Assembly (NCBI RefSeq): GCF_001730315.1
Contig: NZ_MIKC01000003.1
Location: 79,451 to 143,450 of the forward strand
Direction of reading: 5' to 3'
Origin: Enterococcus ureilyticus
GTDB lineage: Bacteria > Bacillota > Bacilli > Lactobacillales > Enterococcaceae
Length of the DNA stretch: 64,000 nt
Positions 16,080-25,631 of the stretch are shown one piece after another (the first letter of the stretch is position 1; each line of letters starts with the position of its first letter). The translations under genes and the position numbers were made by a program. The notes under the pieces are model-generated. The model searched no databases. It worked only from the letters and a program-made list of their open reading frames with translations, and had not been told where the DNA came from.

Positions 16080-17417
16080 ATGAGTAAAACAAAAACAGTT
16101 ATTGTCGGTGCCAATCATGCAGGAATTGCTGCTGCAAACACATTGTTGGATGCGTATCCAGATCAAGAAGTCGTAATGATCGACCGTAATACAAACCTTA
16201 GTTATTTAGGTTGTGGGACAGCGCTATGGGTAGGACGTCAAATTGAATCTTACGAGAATTTATTTTATACAAACAAAGAAGCATTTGAAGCCAAAGGTGC
16301 TAAAATTTACATGGAAACAACAGTAGAGCGTATTGATTTTGAACAAAAAACCGTTTTTTGTAAAAAGCATAATGGTGAAGAATTTACAGAAACCTATGAC
16401 AAACTGATTTTAGCAACAGGATCAGCACCTATCAATCCTAACATCCCTGGAAGAGAGCTGAAAAATGTCGAATTTCTAAAACTTTTCCAAGACGGTCAAA
16501 CTGTGGATGCAGCTATGGCTAAAGAAGAAGTTCAAACAGTTGCTGTGATTGGCGCAGGCTACATTGGTGTTGAGATTGCTGAAGCGGCGAAACGGCGTGG
16601 TAAGAAAGTTTTACTATTCGATGCAGCGGACAGATGTCTACCAAACTACTATGACAAATGGTTCACAGATGATATGGATAAAGTTCTAGCTGATAATGGC
16701 ATCGAGCTTCATTACAATGAATTAGCTAAAGAATACAAAGGAACTGAAAAAGTTGAATCTATCGTCACAGACAAAGGAGAATATGCTGTCGATCTAGTTA
16801 TCAATGCAATTGGTTTTAGGCCAAATAACGGATTAGGGAAAGACCACTTGGAATTGTTCGCTAATGGTGCTTACTTAGTGGATCTACACCAACAAACAAG
16901 TGATCCCGATGTTTATGCAGTAGGAGATTGTTCAACGATCTTCTCAAATGCTGTACAACAAACAACGTATATTGCTTTAGCGACAAATGCTGTTCGTTCA
17001 GGAATCGTTGCCGCACATAATGTTGGCGGGACACCACTAGAATCCATCGGTGTTCAAGGCTCAAACGGCATTTCAATTTTTGGTTATCATATGGTTTCTA
17101 CAGGATTAACGGTTCAAGAATCTGAAAAATTAGGCTTGAAAATAAAATATACTGAATTTGAAGATTTACAAAAACCTGGCTTCATGAAAGAAAACAACAA
17201 CGTAAAAATTAGAATCGTATATGAAGAAGAGTCTCGTCGAATCGTGGGTGCTCAGATGGCTTCTTATGAAGATATCTCAATGGGAATTCACATGTTCTCC
17301 TTAGCAATCGAAGAAAAAGTCACGATCGATAAATTGAAATTACTAGATATTTTCTTCTTGCCGCACTTTAATCAACCCTATAACTATATTACAATGGCGG
17401 CACTTAGCGCTGAATAA
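16080..17417 (+). CDS. NADH oxidase / CoA-disulfide-reductase-family flavoprotein
   Basis: A 445-residue protein. The FAD-binding GANHAGIAAANTLL lies at 10-23, the NAD-binding GAGYIGVEIAEAAKRRG at about mid-length, and the second FAD site is VYAVGDCS. Cys45 in YLGCGTALW is the redox cysteine that forms the sulfenic acid in water-forming NADH oxidases and NADH peroxidases; His13 is also conserved. The enzyme probably reoxidises NADH with O2. The start is ATG 16080, with AAGGAGAG upstream; an upstream in-frame start at 16065 lacks a site. Water-forming oxidase is preferred over peroxidase on general similarity only. Confidence 0.87.
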   Translation: MSKTKTVIVGANHAGIAAANTLLDAYPDQEVVMIDRNTNLSYLGCGTALWVGRQIESYENLFYTNKEAFEAKGAKIYMETTVERIDFEQKTVFCKKHNGEEFTETYDKLILATGSAPINPNIPGRELKNVEFLKLFQDGQTVDAAMAKEEVQTVAVIGAGYIGVEIAEAAKRRGKKVLLFDAADRCLPNYYDKWFTDDMDKVLADNGIELHYNELAKEYKGTEKVESIVTDKGEYAVDLVINAIGFRPNNGLGKDHLELFANGAYLVDLHQQTSDPDVYAVGDCSTIFSNAVQQTTYIALATNAVRSGIVAAHNVGGTPLESIGVQGSNGISIFGYHMVSTGLTVQESEKLGLKIKYTEFEDLQKPGFMKENNNVKIRIVYEEESRRIVGAQMASYEDISMGIHMFSLAIEEKVTIDKLKLLDIFFLPHFNQPYNYITMAALSAE

Positions 17418-17589
17418 TCATGTTTTAGAGGCTGGGGACATAAGTCCTTAGCCTTATTTTAAACGTTTGAGAGAAAAAGCAAATCTTACAAGTTGGTGAC
17501 TTTTTTCTAAAAAAGTTTAAATTTAAAAAGCTTTCATGTATAATAGTTAAAGTTAACGAAGATACATAAGAAAGTAAGGAGGATTTGTT

Positions 17590-19032
17590 TTGGCAGAAGA
17601 TAACCAAAATAATCAAGATCATTCCAAGTCTTCATTCAAAGATCAGGTCTTGCGTTCTTTGCGGGGAGAAGAAATAGGCAATGATGATTCAGCTTCTTCT
17701 GAACACAATGCTCAGAACTTATCGCACAATAACGAAGCAGAATATAATCAAGTAGACCATGTTCAGTCTCATAAACAGGAAGAATCAATACCATCAGAAG
17801 AAATATATTCAGTAGGTTCTCGTAGTGCAGAACATCATGCAAAACAAAATGAACAACCAGATTTTGCTGCAAAACCAGAACTGGAAAAGCATCAAGGTCC
17901 TAAAAATGAAGAATCGAATAAACGTACTAGAAAGAAAGAAGATCGAATCGTCAGCCGAATTGTATTGATTGTTGCCTCTGTGTTGATATTGGTGATCGCA
18001 ATTTTTGGATTCACGTTCTATAAGTATGTTGATGCAGGTCTACAGCCGCTAGACAAGAAGAATTCAAAATTAGTTCAAGTGCATATTCCAGAAGATTCAT
18101 CCAATAAGAAAATCGCGAATATTTTAGAAGAAAGCAAAGTGATTAAAAGTGGCTTAGTTTTTAACTATTATGCAAAGTTTAAAAATCTAACTGATTTTCA
18201 GGCTGGATACTATCAAATGTCGCCAGATATGACATTAGATGATATCGGTGCACTTTTAAGAGAAGGCGGAACAGCTGAACCAACCCAGCTTGCCGATGGC
18301 AAAGTCACAATTCCAGAAGGCTTTGATATTGAGAAAATCGGAGAGGCAATCGAAAAAAATACCGATTTTAAGAAAAATCAATTTATTGAATTGATGAAAG
18401 ACCAAGCATTTTTTGATTCGATGAAGGAAAAATATCCGGAATTATTGGCAAGCGCAGCTGAAGCAAAAGATGTCCGTTATCGTTTGGAAGGCTACTTATT
18501 CCCAGCAACCTATGACTACTATAAAGAGTCTAAGTTAGAAGAGTTTGTTGAACAAATGATCGCTAAGTCTAATAGTGTGATGGAGCCCTTTATTCCAATG
18601 GTCCATGCAAAAGGGATGACAGTCCAACAAGTCTTGACATTAGCATCATTAGTAGAAAAAGAAGGGGTGAAAGAAGAAGACCGCAAGAAAATTGCCCAAG
18701 TTTTCTTTAATCGCGTAGCAGCGAATATGCCGTTACAATCTGATATTTCGATTTTATATGCTCTAGGTGAACACAAAGAATTAGTCACATATAAGGATTT
18801 AGAAGTCGATTCACCCTACAATCTTTATAAAAATACAGGGTATGGTCCAGGACCTTTCAATAGCCCTAGTGAACAAGCAATCAACGCTGTCTTAAATCCA
18901 GCACCAAATAATTATCTCTATTTTGTTGCAGATATCTCAACTGGAAATGTTTATTTTGCTGAAACGTATGAAGAACATCAAGAGTTTGTAGATAAATATG
19001 TGAACAATACTGATACTGAAAAAAGTGAATAG
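17590..19032 (+). CDS. mltG: Endolytic murein transglycosylase
   Basis: A 480-residue protein. A long acidic, low-complexity cytoplasmic N-terminal tail (1-118) precedes one membrane helix (about 121-145) and an external YceG/MltG domain. The catalytic Glu356 sits in LASLVEKEGV, and the PLQSDISILYAL and YNLYKNTGYGPGPFNSPS segments are diagnostic. It cleaves nascent peptidoglycan strands and sets glycan length. The start is TTG 17590, with AAGGAGG nine bases upstream. It precedes greA, an order I recall from E. faecalis. Confidence 0.95.
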   Translation: MAEDNQNNQDHSKSSFKDQVLRSLRGEEIGNDDSASSEHNAQNLSHNNEAEYNQVDHVQSHKQEESIPSEEIYSVGSRSAEHHAKQNEQPDFAAKPELEKHQGPKNEESNKRTRKKEDRIVSRIVLIVASVLILVIAIFGFTFYKYVDAGLQPLDKKNSKLVQVHIPEDSSNKKIANILEESKVIKSGLVFNYYAKFKNLTDFQAGYYQMSPDMTLDDIGALLREGGTAEPTQLADGKVTIPEGFDIEKIGEAIEKNTDFKKNQFIELMKDQAFFDSMKEKYPELLASAAEAKDVRYRLEGYLFPATYDYYKESKLEEFVEQMIAKSNSVMEPFIPMVHAKGMTVQQVLTLASLVEKEGVKEEDRKKIAQVFFNRVAANMPLQSDISILYALGEHKELVTYKDLEVDSPYNLYKNTGYGPGPFNSPSEQAINAVLNPAPNNYLYFVADISTGNVYFAETYEEHQEFVDKYVNNTDTEKSE

Positions 19033-19055
19033 CTTATAAATTTGCGTATTATATT

Positions 19056-19091
19056 ACGAGCCAACCTATTATTTAGGCGGCTCGTTTCGCT
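19056..19091 (+). terminator. mltG terminator
   Basis: ACGAGCC (19056-19062) pairs with GGCTCGT (19079-19085), with an inner CCTA/TAGG helix. The following tract is only moderately T-rich. Confidence 0.65.
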
Positions 19092-19188
19092 TTACTATAG
19101 AATAGGTGGATTATGATCCAAAAGAAATACTTTAAGAATCATCTGTTAAAAAAAGTTTAGCAGATTTATAAAAATTAAGTGAATATTA

Positions 19189-19217
19189 TTTACAATTTGC
19201 TTAAAGCGTGGTACTCT
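19189..19217 (+). promoter_or_regulatory. Predicted greA promoter
   Basis: TTTACA (19189-19194), 17-bp spacer, TACTCT (19212-19217). The predicted leader is about 70 nt. Confidence 0.5.
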
Positions 19218-19293
19218 TTTGTGGATTGAAAGCGGAATTTTTCAATGAAGATAAAAATAAAACATTGTAGTAAGTTAAGAAGGAGAAATTAAC

Positions 19294-19767
19294 ATGGTAG
19301 AAAAAGTATTTCCGATGACACTTGAAGGAAAAGAAAAATTAGAACAAGAATTAGAAGAACTAAAAACAGTTAAGCGAAAAGAAATCGTTGAACGTATAAA
19401 AATTGCAAGAAGTTTCGGTGATTTATCAGAAAACTCTGAGTACGAGTCTGCTAAAGATGAACAAGCATTTGTGGAAGGAAAAATCACTACATTAGAAAAT
19501 ATGATTCGTTTTGCACAAATCATTGATAATAATGGCGTCGATTCTGATGAAGTTTCGATTGGGAAAACTGTAACATTTATTGAATTACCTGATGGCGATG
19601 AAGAAGAATATACTATCGTAGGTAGCGCAGAAGCAGATCCTTTTTCAGGTAAAATTTCAAATGATTCACCAATTGCACAAGCATTAATTGGTAAACGATT
19701 AAACGATCAAGTCGCTATTGCAACTCCAGGTGGAGATATGCAAGTCAGAATTACAAAAGTCGGTTAA
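19294..19767 (+). CDS. greA: Transcription elongation factor GreA
   Basis: A 157-residue protein with the N-terminal coiled coil ([47 protein letters not shown]) whose acidic DLSENSEY tip reaches into the RNA polymerase secondary channel, and a C-terminal FKBP-like domain (IGKTVTF...[10 protein letters not shown]). It rescues backtracked polymerase by stimulating transcript cleavage. The start is ATG 19294 with GAAGGAG. It is monocistronic between its own promoter and terminator. Confidence 0.97.
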   Translation: MVEKVFPMTLEGKEKLEQELEELKTVKRKEIVERIKIARSFGDLSENSEYESAKDEQAFVEGKITTLENMIRFAQIIDNNGVDSDEVSIGKTVTFIELPDGDEEEYTIVGSAEADPFSGKISNDSPIAQALIGKRLNDQVAIATPGGDMQVRITKVG

Positions 19768-19786
19768 TAAAACAATCAATAAGAAC

Positions 19787-19828
19787 AAAGGGCGAGCCAA
19801 AGCTATCATTAGTTTTGACTTGCCCTTT
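19787..19828 (+). terminator. greA terminator
   Basis: AAAGGGCgAG pairs with CTtGCCCTTT; the stem continues with CCAAA/TTTTG. A short T run follows. Confidence 0.75.
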
Positions 19829-19964
19829 AAACCTGAATAAATTATAGAGGGACTCTTGTCTGTATTTAAAATTAGGGCTAAAGTCCTATAGCAAAATGAG
19901 GCTTTAGCAACTAACATTAGCATGGGAATCAAGGTATACTAATTTCATAGGAAGGGGGATTATA

Positions 19965-20696
19965 ATGAATAACCCATGGCGTTTTTTTATCGTAGTAGAA
20001 GCATTACTTTTTATATTAGCCTTATGGCAAATTATACATAACCCAGGTTTAGTAGTGGTATTAGTATTAGGTATCTTGAGTGCAGTTTATGCACTTAAAA
20101 AAGTACATCGCAGTAATTTCAATAATTTCCAGTTAGTATTGGGGATCATTTTGATTTTGATAGGAGTAATGAATAGCCCGGCATTTTGGTTGATGTTGGT
20201 TTTTGGTGTTTTATTTATTGGTCTAAAAGGTGTTGAAATCGCAGGAGTTGATATTACTCAACGAGCTCCGTGGCGAAAGAAACAAATGATCATGGTAGAA
20301 ACAACGAATGTCGAACCTAAAAGCGGTCGCCGCTTTAAGCGTCCTTGGTTTGCCAATGAACGTATCGGGAGTAATGTTTATGAATGGGATGATATCAATA
20401 TAGACGTGCTTTCTGGGGATACGATCGTTGACTTAGGCAATACCTTATTACCTAAAGATGATAGCATCATCATTATCCGCAAAGGCTTTGGCCGAACTAG
20501 AATTTTAGTTCCTCTTGGGGTTGCAGTTATGCTAGAACATTCGACATTTTATGGAAATGTTAATTTTGAAGAAGAAAAATATCATTTAAAAAATGAATCA
20601 TTAAAACTCTATAGCCATGATTATGACACAAATAATCGCCGCCTAAAGATCATCACCAATACATTAGTCGGAGATTTAGAGGTGATCCGCGTATGA
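19965..20696 (+). CDS. liaF: LiaF membrane inhibitor of the LiaRS system
   Basis: A 243-residue protein. Several N-terminal hydrophobic segments cover the first 90 residues, followed by a soluble C-terminal DUF2154-type domain (GDTIVDLGNTLLPKDDSIIIIRKGFGRTRILVPLGV). LiaF restrains LiaS until cell-envelope stress. The start ATG 19965 follows AAGGGGG. It is the first gene of the liaFSR operon and overlaps liaS by 4 bp. TATACT at 19935 may be the -10 of the operon, without a convincing -35, as expected for a LiaR-activated promoter. Confidence 0.92.
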   Translation: MNNPWRFFIVVEALLFILALWQIIHNPGLVVVLVLGILSAVYALKKVHRSNFNNFQLVLGIILILIGVMNSPAFWLMLVFGVLFIGLKGVEIAGVDITQRAPWRKKQMIMVETTNVEPKSGRRFKRPWFANERIGSNVYEWDDINIDVLSGDTIVDLGNTLLPKDDSIIIIRKGFGRTRILVPLGVAVMLEHSTFYGNVNFEEEKYHLKNESLKLYSHDYDTNNRRLKIITNTLVGDLEVIRV

Positions 20697-21796
20697 TGGG
20701 GAAGATATCCAGACAGATGCTTTCACTATATGCCGCATGTAGTACGTTTATTGTCGTTCTACTCACTCTGTTCTCTTATTTTCATTCAATCAAACAAAAA
20801 AATTGGATGTTGGAATTACTTCAAAGGAAAGTATTTTATATTCCTTTGATTTTCCATATGCTCTTGATCTCACTGTTAGTGGGATTATCAACATTTCTAC
20901 TCGTATCTATTGTACAAAAAGCACAATATGGTAGAATTGAAGAAAAACTTCGTTTGTTAGCTCGAGGCAGTTACGAAAATCCTGTCATTACTAAAAGCGT
21001 ACCACATGCGAGCAATGATCAATACATCGGCGAAGTCGATCATGATATTTTCAAAATTCGAACGAAATTATTGGAAATGTCAAAAGAATTGCAATTATTG
21101 AATAGTCGTCCACAAATCATGGATGGAGAGACAAAAGAGGAAATCTTAGAAGCGGAACGTCATCGTCTAGCTAGAGAACTTCATGATTCTGTCAGTCAGC
21201 AGTTATTTGCTGCGATGATGATGTTATCTGCTTTGAATGAACAAGCCCAACGTAGTGATACGCTAGAGATGTTCCGTAAACAATTGGTAACTGTAACCGA
21301 TATTATCAACGCCTCTCAATCTGAGATGCGTGCTTTGCTGCTTCATTTACGTCCTGTGAGCTTAGAAGGTAAGAGTTTACGTAAGGGAATTGAACAATTA
21401 TTAAAAGAATTACAAACGAAAATCAAAATCGAATTGACTTGGGATGTTGAGGATGTTCATTTAAATAATAGTATCGAGGATCATTTATTCCGAATCGTAC
21501 AAGAACTATTATCCAACACGCTTCGTCATGCAAAAGCAAAAGAACTTGAGGTATATCTTCATCAAGTAGACAAAAATGTTCTGTTGCGTTTAGTCGATGA
21601 TGGTGTCGGTTTTGATATGAGTGAAAATGATAATAAGGCTGGAAGTTATGGCTTGAAAAATATTCGCGAACGTGTAGCAGGTATGGGCGGTATCGTGAAG
21701 ATCATCAGTTTTAAAGGACAAGGGACAAGTGTTGAGATCAAAGTGCCTGTAATAAAGGAGGAAATGATAAGTGATCAAAGTAATGTTAGTGGATGA
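20693..21796 (+). CDS. liaS: Sensor histidine kinase LiaS
   Basis: A 367-residue NarL-type kinase. Two membrane helices (about 11-31 and 49-73) enclose a very short external loop, the mark of an intramembrane-sensing kinase. The HisKA_3 motif [14 protein letters not shown] holds the phosphorylated His164. The HATPase domain has the N box ([12 protein letters not shown]) and the G box (VDDGVGFD). It answers lipid-II-active antibiotics and daptomycin-type stress through LiaR. The start is ATG 20693; it overlaps liaR by 26 bp. Confidence 0.93.
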   Translation: MMGKISRQMLSLYAACSTFIVVLLTLFSYFHSIKQKNWMLELLQRKVFYIPLIFHMLLISLLVGLSTFLLVSIVQKAQYGRIEEKLRLLARGSYENPVITKSVPHASNDQYIGEVDHDIFKIRTKLLEMSKELQLLNSRPQIMDGETKEEILEAERHRLARELHDSVSQQLFAAMMMLSALNEQAQRSDTLEMFRKQLVTVTDIINASQSEMRALLLHLRPVSLEGKSLRKGIEQLLKELQTKIKIELTWDVEDVHLNNSIEDHLFRIVQELLSNTLRHAKAKELEVYLHQVDKNVLLRLVDDGVGFDMSENDNKAGSYGLKNIRERVAGMGGIVKIISFKGQGTSVEIKVPVIKEEMISDQSNVSG

Positions 21797-22403
21797 CCAT
21801 GAAATGGTGCGATTAGGAGTATCCTCATATTTGTCGATTCAAGAAGATATTGAAGTCGTTGGAGAAGCGGAAAATGGTCAGATCGGTTATGAAAAAGCCC
21901 TCGAATTACGACCAGATGTGATTTTAATGGATTTAGTCATGGATGTGATGGATGGGATCGAATCAACAAAAGCAATTTTAAAAGATTGGCCCCAAGCCCG
22001 TATCATTATTGTGACTAGTTTTATTGATGATGAAAAAGTCTATCCAGCCATTGAAGCTGGTGCTGCGGGCTACCTATTGAAGACCTCTACGGCACATGAA
22101 ATTGCCAATGCCATACGTGCTATTGCTAGAGGTGAACGTGTGTTAGAACCAGAAGTAACGACTAAAATGATGGAACGCTTAACGAAAAAGCAAGAGCCAG
22201 TTTTACATGAGGATTTGACGAATCGTGAGCATGAAATTTTAATGTTGATTGCCAAAGGTCGTAGTAATCAGGAAATTGCAGATGAGTTATTTATTACGCT
22301 AAAAACAGTTAAAACACATGTCTCGAATATCTTAGCAAAACTAGATGTTGAAGATCGTACACAAGCGGCAATCTATGCATTTCAGCACGGTTTAGCAAAA
22401 TAA
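21771..22403 (+). CDS. liaR: Response regulator LiaR
   Basis: A 210-residue response regulator. Receiver domain (VDDH acidic pair at 8-9, phosphoacceptor Asp54 in LMDLV, Thr/Ser and Lys switch residues), then a LuxR/NarL helix-turn-helix ([43 protein letters not shown]). It activates the cell-envelope stress regulon; mutations here and in liaF/liaS are linked to daptomycin resistance in enterococci. The start is GTG 21771, supported by AAAGGAGG and by the length. It is the last gene of liaFSR, ahead of a terminator. Confidence 0.95.
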   Translation: MIKVMLVDDHEMVRLGVSSYLSIQEDIEVVGEAENGQIGYEKALELRPDVILMDLVMDVMDGIESTKAILKDWPQARIIIVTSFIDDEKVYPAIEAGAAGYLLKTSTAHEIANAIRAIARGERVLEPEVTTKMMERLTKKQEPVLHEDLTNREHEILMLIAKGRSNQEIADELFITLKTVKTHVSNILAKLDVEDRTQAAIYAFQHGLAK

Positions 22404-22420
22404 AAAATAGACAACTACGG

Positions 22421-22450
22421 GTGAATAAGGCAATCTTGTTCACTTTTTTT
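22421..22450 (+). terminator. liaFSR terminator
   Basis: GTGAATAAG-gcaat-CTTGTTCAC (one T.G pair) followed by T7. Confidence 0.75.
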
Positions 22451-22585
22451 AGTAGTAAAATAAGTACTCAGCAGTAACAAATAAAGTAGAAATAGTACGT
22501 ACAACACGGAATGATTTACTGTTTCTGTTCAATTAGCTATCTGTTTGTTATACTTAAACTAAATCTAATGCTAGGAGAAATAAAC

Positions 22586-23251
22586 ATGAAGCAAAATTTT
22601 GCAATTATTGGTCTAGGAAGATTTGGCGGCAGCATTTGTCAAACGTTGATCGAGTCAGGTCAAGAAGTTTTGGCGATTGATAGTAATGAAGACCGAGTAA
22701 ATGAATACATGAATATAGCAACCCACGCAGTTGTAGCAAATGCGCAAGACGAAGCAACATTGCGTTCTTTAGGAATTCGTAACTTCGATCATGTCGTTGT
22801 TGCAATCGGTGAAGATATTCAAGCGAGTATTTTAGTCACTTTGATGGTAAAGGAAATGGGTGTTCCAAACGTTTTAGCTAAAGCCGTGAATGAGTACCAT
22901 GCCAGAGTATTAGAAAAGATTGGAGCTGACTTGGTTGTTCATCCTGAAAGAGACATGGGCATCAGAGTAGCACATAAATTAGTTTCTCGAAATATTTTAG
23001 ACTATATCGAACTATCAAATGAAGTATCATTAGCAGAGGTTCGCGTATCAAACCCTAAATTTTATGGCAAAACACTGGGGGACTTGAATTTTCGTCAACG
23101 CTTTGGCTTGACCGTAGTGGCCATCCGCCGCTCAAAATCAGAAGTAATTGCCTCGCCAGCAGCTGAAGAGATGGTACGAGAAAATGATAACCTATTGGTA
23201 GTTGGCGAAACAGACGATGTTGATTTGCTGGATGAAAAGATGAATGAGTAA
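22586..23251 (+). CDS. Ktr/Trk potassium uptake regulatory subunit
   Basis: A 221-residue peripheral protein. The N-terminal RCK Rossmann domain (FAIIGLGRFGGSICQTLIESGQEVLAID, Gly-rich loop plus Asp) binds NAD(H)/ATP, and a TrkA-C domain occupies the last 80 residues (NEVSLAEVRVSNPKFYGKTLGDLN). It gates a KtrB/KtrD-like membrane channel encoded elsewhere; no channel gene is present here. The start is ATG 22586 with TAGGAG; an upstream in-frame start at 22511 is rejected. Confidence 0.9.
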   Translation: MKQNFAIIGLGRFGGSICQTLIESGQEVLAIDSNEDRVNEYMNIATHAVVANAQDEATLRSLGIRNFDHVVVAIGEDIQASILVTLMVKEMGVPNVLAKAVNEYHARVLEKIGADLVVHPERDMGIRVAHKLVSRNILDYIELSNEVSLAEVRVSNPKFYGKTLGDLNFRQRFGLTVVAIRRSKSEVIASPAAEEMVRENDNLLVVGETDDVDLLDEKMNE

Positions 23252-23338
23252 GGTCAAGCACTTTATTCTCTGAAAGACAAACTCTGTGCTAAAATAACAA
23301 GAGTGATAACTAGCTTTCATGTTAGGAGGAAATTGCAG

Positions 23339-23650
23339 ATGAAATTAACAATTACGCCGCGTGCGCAACAATGGTTCAAAGAGGAAGTCGGTGTTACCTC
23401 GGATAGTGGTATTCGTTTTTACGGTAAAATTTACGGTAAGACAGATGTCCATGAAGGGTTTTCTATAGCCATGTCAGTAGAAGCGCCAGATCAACCACTA
23501 GTCAAAGAAGAGATTGAAGGCATTACTTATTTTATTGAAGAAACGGATGATTGGTTTTTTAAAGGGTATGATTTATTAGTGGATTATGATGAAGACAAAG
23601 ATGAACCGAAATACAACTTCGCTGAAAATAAAGAAGATTTGAAACAATAA
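23339..23650 (+). CDS. HesB-like YneR-type protein
   Basis: A 103-residue acidic protein (MKLTITPRAQQWFKEEVGV...) with the HesB/IscA-like N terminus and the segment RFYGKIYGKTDVHEGFSIAMSVEAP seen in B. subtilis YneR relatives. It contains no cysteine at all, so it cannot hold a cluster the way IscA does. The start is ATG 23339, with AGGAGGA eight bases upstream. It lies 87 bp after the potassium-uptake gene and may be cotranscribed; a terminator follows. Function unknown. Confidence 0.75.
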   Translation: MKLTITPRAQQWFKEEVGVTSDSGIRFYGKIYGKTDVHEGFSIAMSVEAPDQPLVKEEIEGITYFIEETDDWFFKGYDLLVDYDEDKDEPKYNFAENKEDLKQ

Positions 23651-23702
23651 AAAATCAGCTTAGCTGGATGAAGTAAATTTTCAATAGTTTCTTTTATAGT
23701 AA

Positions 23703-23752
23703 AGAGCCTTAGACATAACTAGCAACTAGTTTTGTCCAAGGCTCGTTTTTTA
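23703..23752. terminator. Bidirectional terminator overlapping the mga-like stop codon
   Basis: AGAGCCTTAGACA-AACTAG pairs with CTAGTT-TGTCCAAGGCTC, followed by T6. The T run contains the stop codon of the converging mga-like gene. Confidence 0.8.
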
Positions 23753-25237
23753 ACTAGATAATGAAGTCGATTTTTCTGTATATTTTTTATGTAACGTATC
23801 GATAAGATTCGCTTGATAATCAAGGGCATGTGATAATGGAATGACTTGGAAATTATCAGTTTGCTTGATTTTTTCTGGCAGCAATAGTTTTGATGCTGCT
23901 ATGTAGAAATCATAATCATCGTCAGATGTTGAGGAGACAAAAGAAACGGTGACAAATGAAAGATGCTCTAAAAAATCAAAAAGAGGTTTCAAGAATATAG
24001 CATTCGGCGACAAAATAATTCCTACATTCAACTGATATTTAGGATTATTTCTTTCATAAAAAGGAAGGAGTAAATAAGAACAAATATAAACTAAATCTTC
24101 CAAACAATTCTTTATCCAAGCGAATTCTGGGAGTAAAATGATCTCAGCCAAGAATGATCGGACTTTTACTGAAAGTGGTTGATACAACGGATTTTGCTCT
24201 TTGATACATTTCTCCATAAAGTTAATGGCCAGTGGGAGTGAATCTTTCAATACAAAGTGATTGAGACAAGTAGTAAAGAGATTGGCATTTAGTAATTCTT
24301 TTATGTCATTAGATAATTTTTTCTCAGAAAATAAAGACTGATAAAAGCCTTCAAAGCGTTCAATCAAATTTCCTAAAGGCTGCTGGTCACTTCTCATATA
24401 CTCTTTTACATAGCTTAGCCTAGGATCGTCTGCGTAAAAATAAATGCTCCAATAGAACATCATAAAGGAAAGAAAAGTAGCTTCTCTTTCTATGAATTGC
24501 TGAGGGATCTTCGATTGTTCCAGCTTTTTAATAAAAGACATATTTACTTTTGGAAAAGTTAATTGTTTGAAGGGAGGCTCGATAATGAAGTGTTTCTTTT
24601 TGATTCGTAATTGAGAAATTGTTGTTAGTAGATACCATTCTCTTGGTTCAGCATAAGTCATCCATTGATGGTCATGTGAATCAAACAGCTCAACCCCTCT
24701 TTTTGTTTCATCTAACGCTAAAAAAAGATCTTCCCCGCATGATGCGATCCAAAAAAAGTTTAGATAAACAATGCGAATCAAGTTTTCTTTCCCTGTAAGT
24801 TGGAGTTTGGAACAATTCAACTGAATATCGAAATCTTTTAAATAATTAATCAATGGTTGCAGTCTTCGAATAATCGAAGCCCGACTAATAAAATGATCTC
24901 TGCAAAAGTGTTCAATCGTATAATTATTTTCCAAAATTGTCGCAAGTAAAAACTTATAAGGTAAGCTTTTACGAAATAAAAATTGAGCGTATGGAATATC
25001 TCGCAGCTTGGATAAATCAATATGTACCTTTCCTTGATCGTTCAATAATTCAAGGTTTTGTTTCTCCATGAGATCCTCATGTATCTCAGCAAACAAAGAA
25101 ATTAAACGAGCATAAGAAAAATCTGTGAACTGTTCAAAATAATGAATGCTATATGTACCATCTGCTGTAGCTAATAGTTGATTAAAAACACTGATCTTGC
25201 GTTGGGCAACATCATCTAATAAAATGTCTTCTAGCAT
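23750..25237 (-). CDS. Mga-like helix-turn-helix regulator
   Basis: A 495-residue protein with the layout of Mga/AtxA-type virulence regulators: an N-terminal winged-helix region (to about 80), an Mga-type HTH (NNYTIEHFCRDHFISRASIIRRLQPLINYLKDFDIQLN, about 104-141), then a long helical region with weak PRD-like character and a C-terminal EIIB-like stretch (YQLNVGIILSPNAIFLKPLFDFLEHLSFVTVSF). Phosphorylatable His residues typical of true PRDs are not obvious. It is divergent from the next glycosyltransferase across a 394-bp AT-rich gap, a plausible regulatory target. The start ATG 25237 follows AGGAGAC. Confidence 0.75.
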   Translation of the reverse strand: MLEDILLDDVAQRKISVFNQLLATADGTYSIHYFEQFTDFSYARLISLFAEIHEDLMEKQNLELLNDQGKVHIDLSKLRDIPYAQFLFRKSLPYKFLLATILENNYTIEHFCRDHFISRASIIRRLQPLINYLKDFDIQLNCSKLQLTGKENLIRIVYLNFFWIASCGEDLFLALDETKRGVELFDSHDHQWMTYAEPREWYLLTTISQLRIKKKHFIIEPPFKQLTFPKVNMSFIKKLEQSKIPQQFIEREATFLSFMMFYWSIYFYADDPRLSYVKEYMRSDQQPLGNLIERFEGFYQSLFSEKKLSNDIKELLNANLFTTCLNHFVLKDSLPLAINFMEKCIKEQNPLYQPLSVKVRSFLAEIILLPEFAWIKNCLEDLVYICSYLLLPFYERNNPKYQLNVGIILSPNAIFLKPLFDFLEHLSFVTVSFVSSTSDDDYDFYIAASKLLLPEKIKQTDNFQVIPLSHALDYQANLIDTLHKKYTEKSTSLSS

Positions 25238-25631
25238 ATTTAGTCTCCTTTTAGTGATTTTGTTTAAAAGTTATTGCAATTTCTAATGATTAGTTTTACA
25301 AAGATAAATAGAGCATAAAAATTAATTCTCTTTATAATAACCATTTAATCTAGGGATTTCAATTATAAATTAGAAATCTAATAATTATTTAAAGTTACAT
25401 TAATATTTTATTTGTAGTTTGTATTGTTGCATCTATTGGAATTTATATTTTTTAATTTATATATAATTAAAAAATATGTGTTATTTATATAGTTGAAATT
25501 TGTTTTTTTCTATATTTTATAGGAGGCTTCCCCCTTACATTATGGTGGATACGTTTATACATAATTTTATTATTATTCAGTTAAGAATGTATGCTATAAT
25601 CAAAAAAGAATACTTTTTTGGAGGAAATTTT
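25238..25631. promoter_or_regulatory. AT-rich divergent control region with extended -10 promoter
   Basis: The 394-bp region is very AT-rich and has no gene. An extended -10, TGCTATAAT (25592-25600), with TTATTC 16 bp upstream, is the best promoter for the rightward glycosyltransferase gene. Just downstream, CAAAAAAG-aata-CTTTTTTG (25601-25620) makes an 8-bp hairpin directly against the ribosome binding site GGAGG. Confidence 0.5.
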
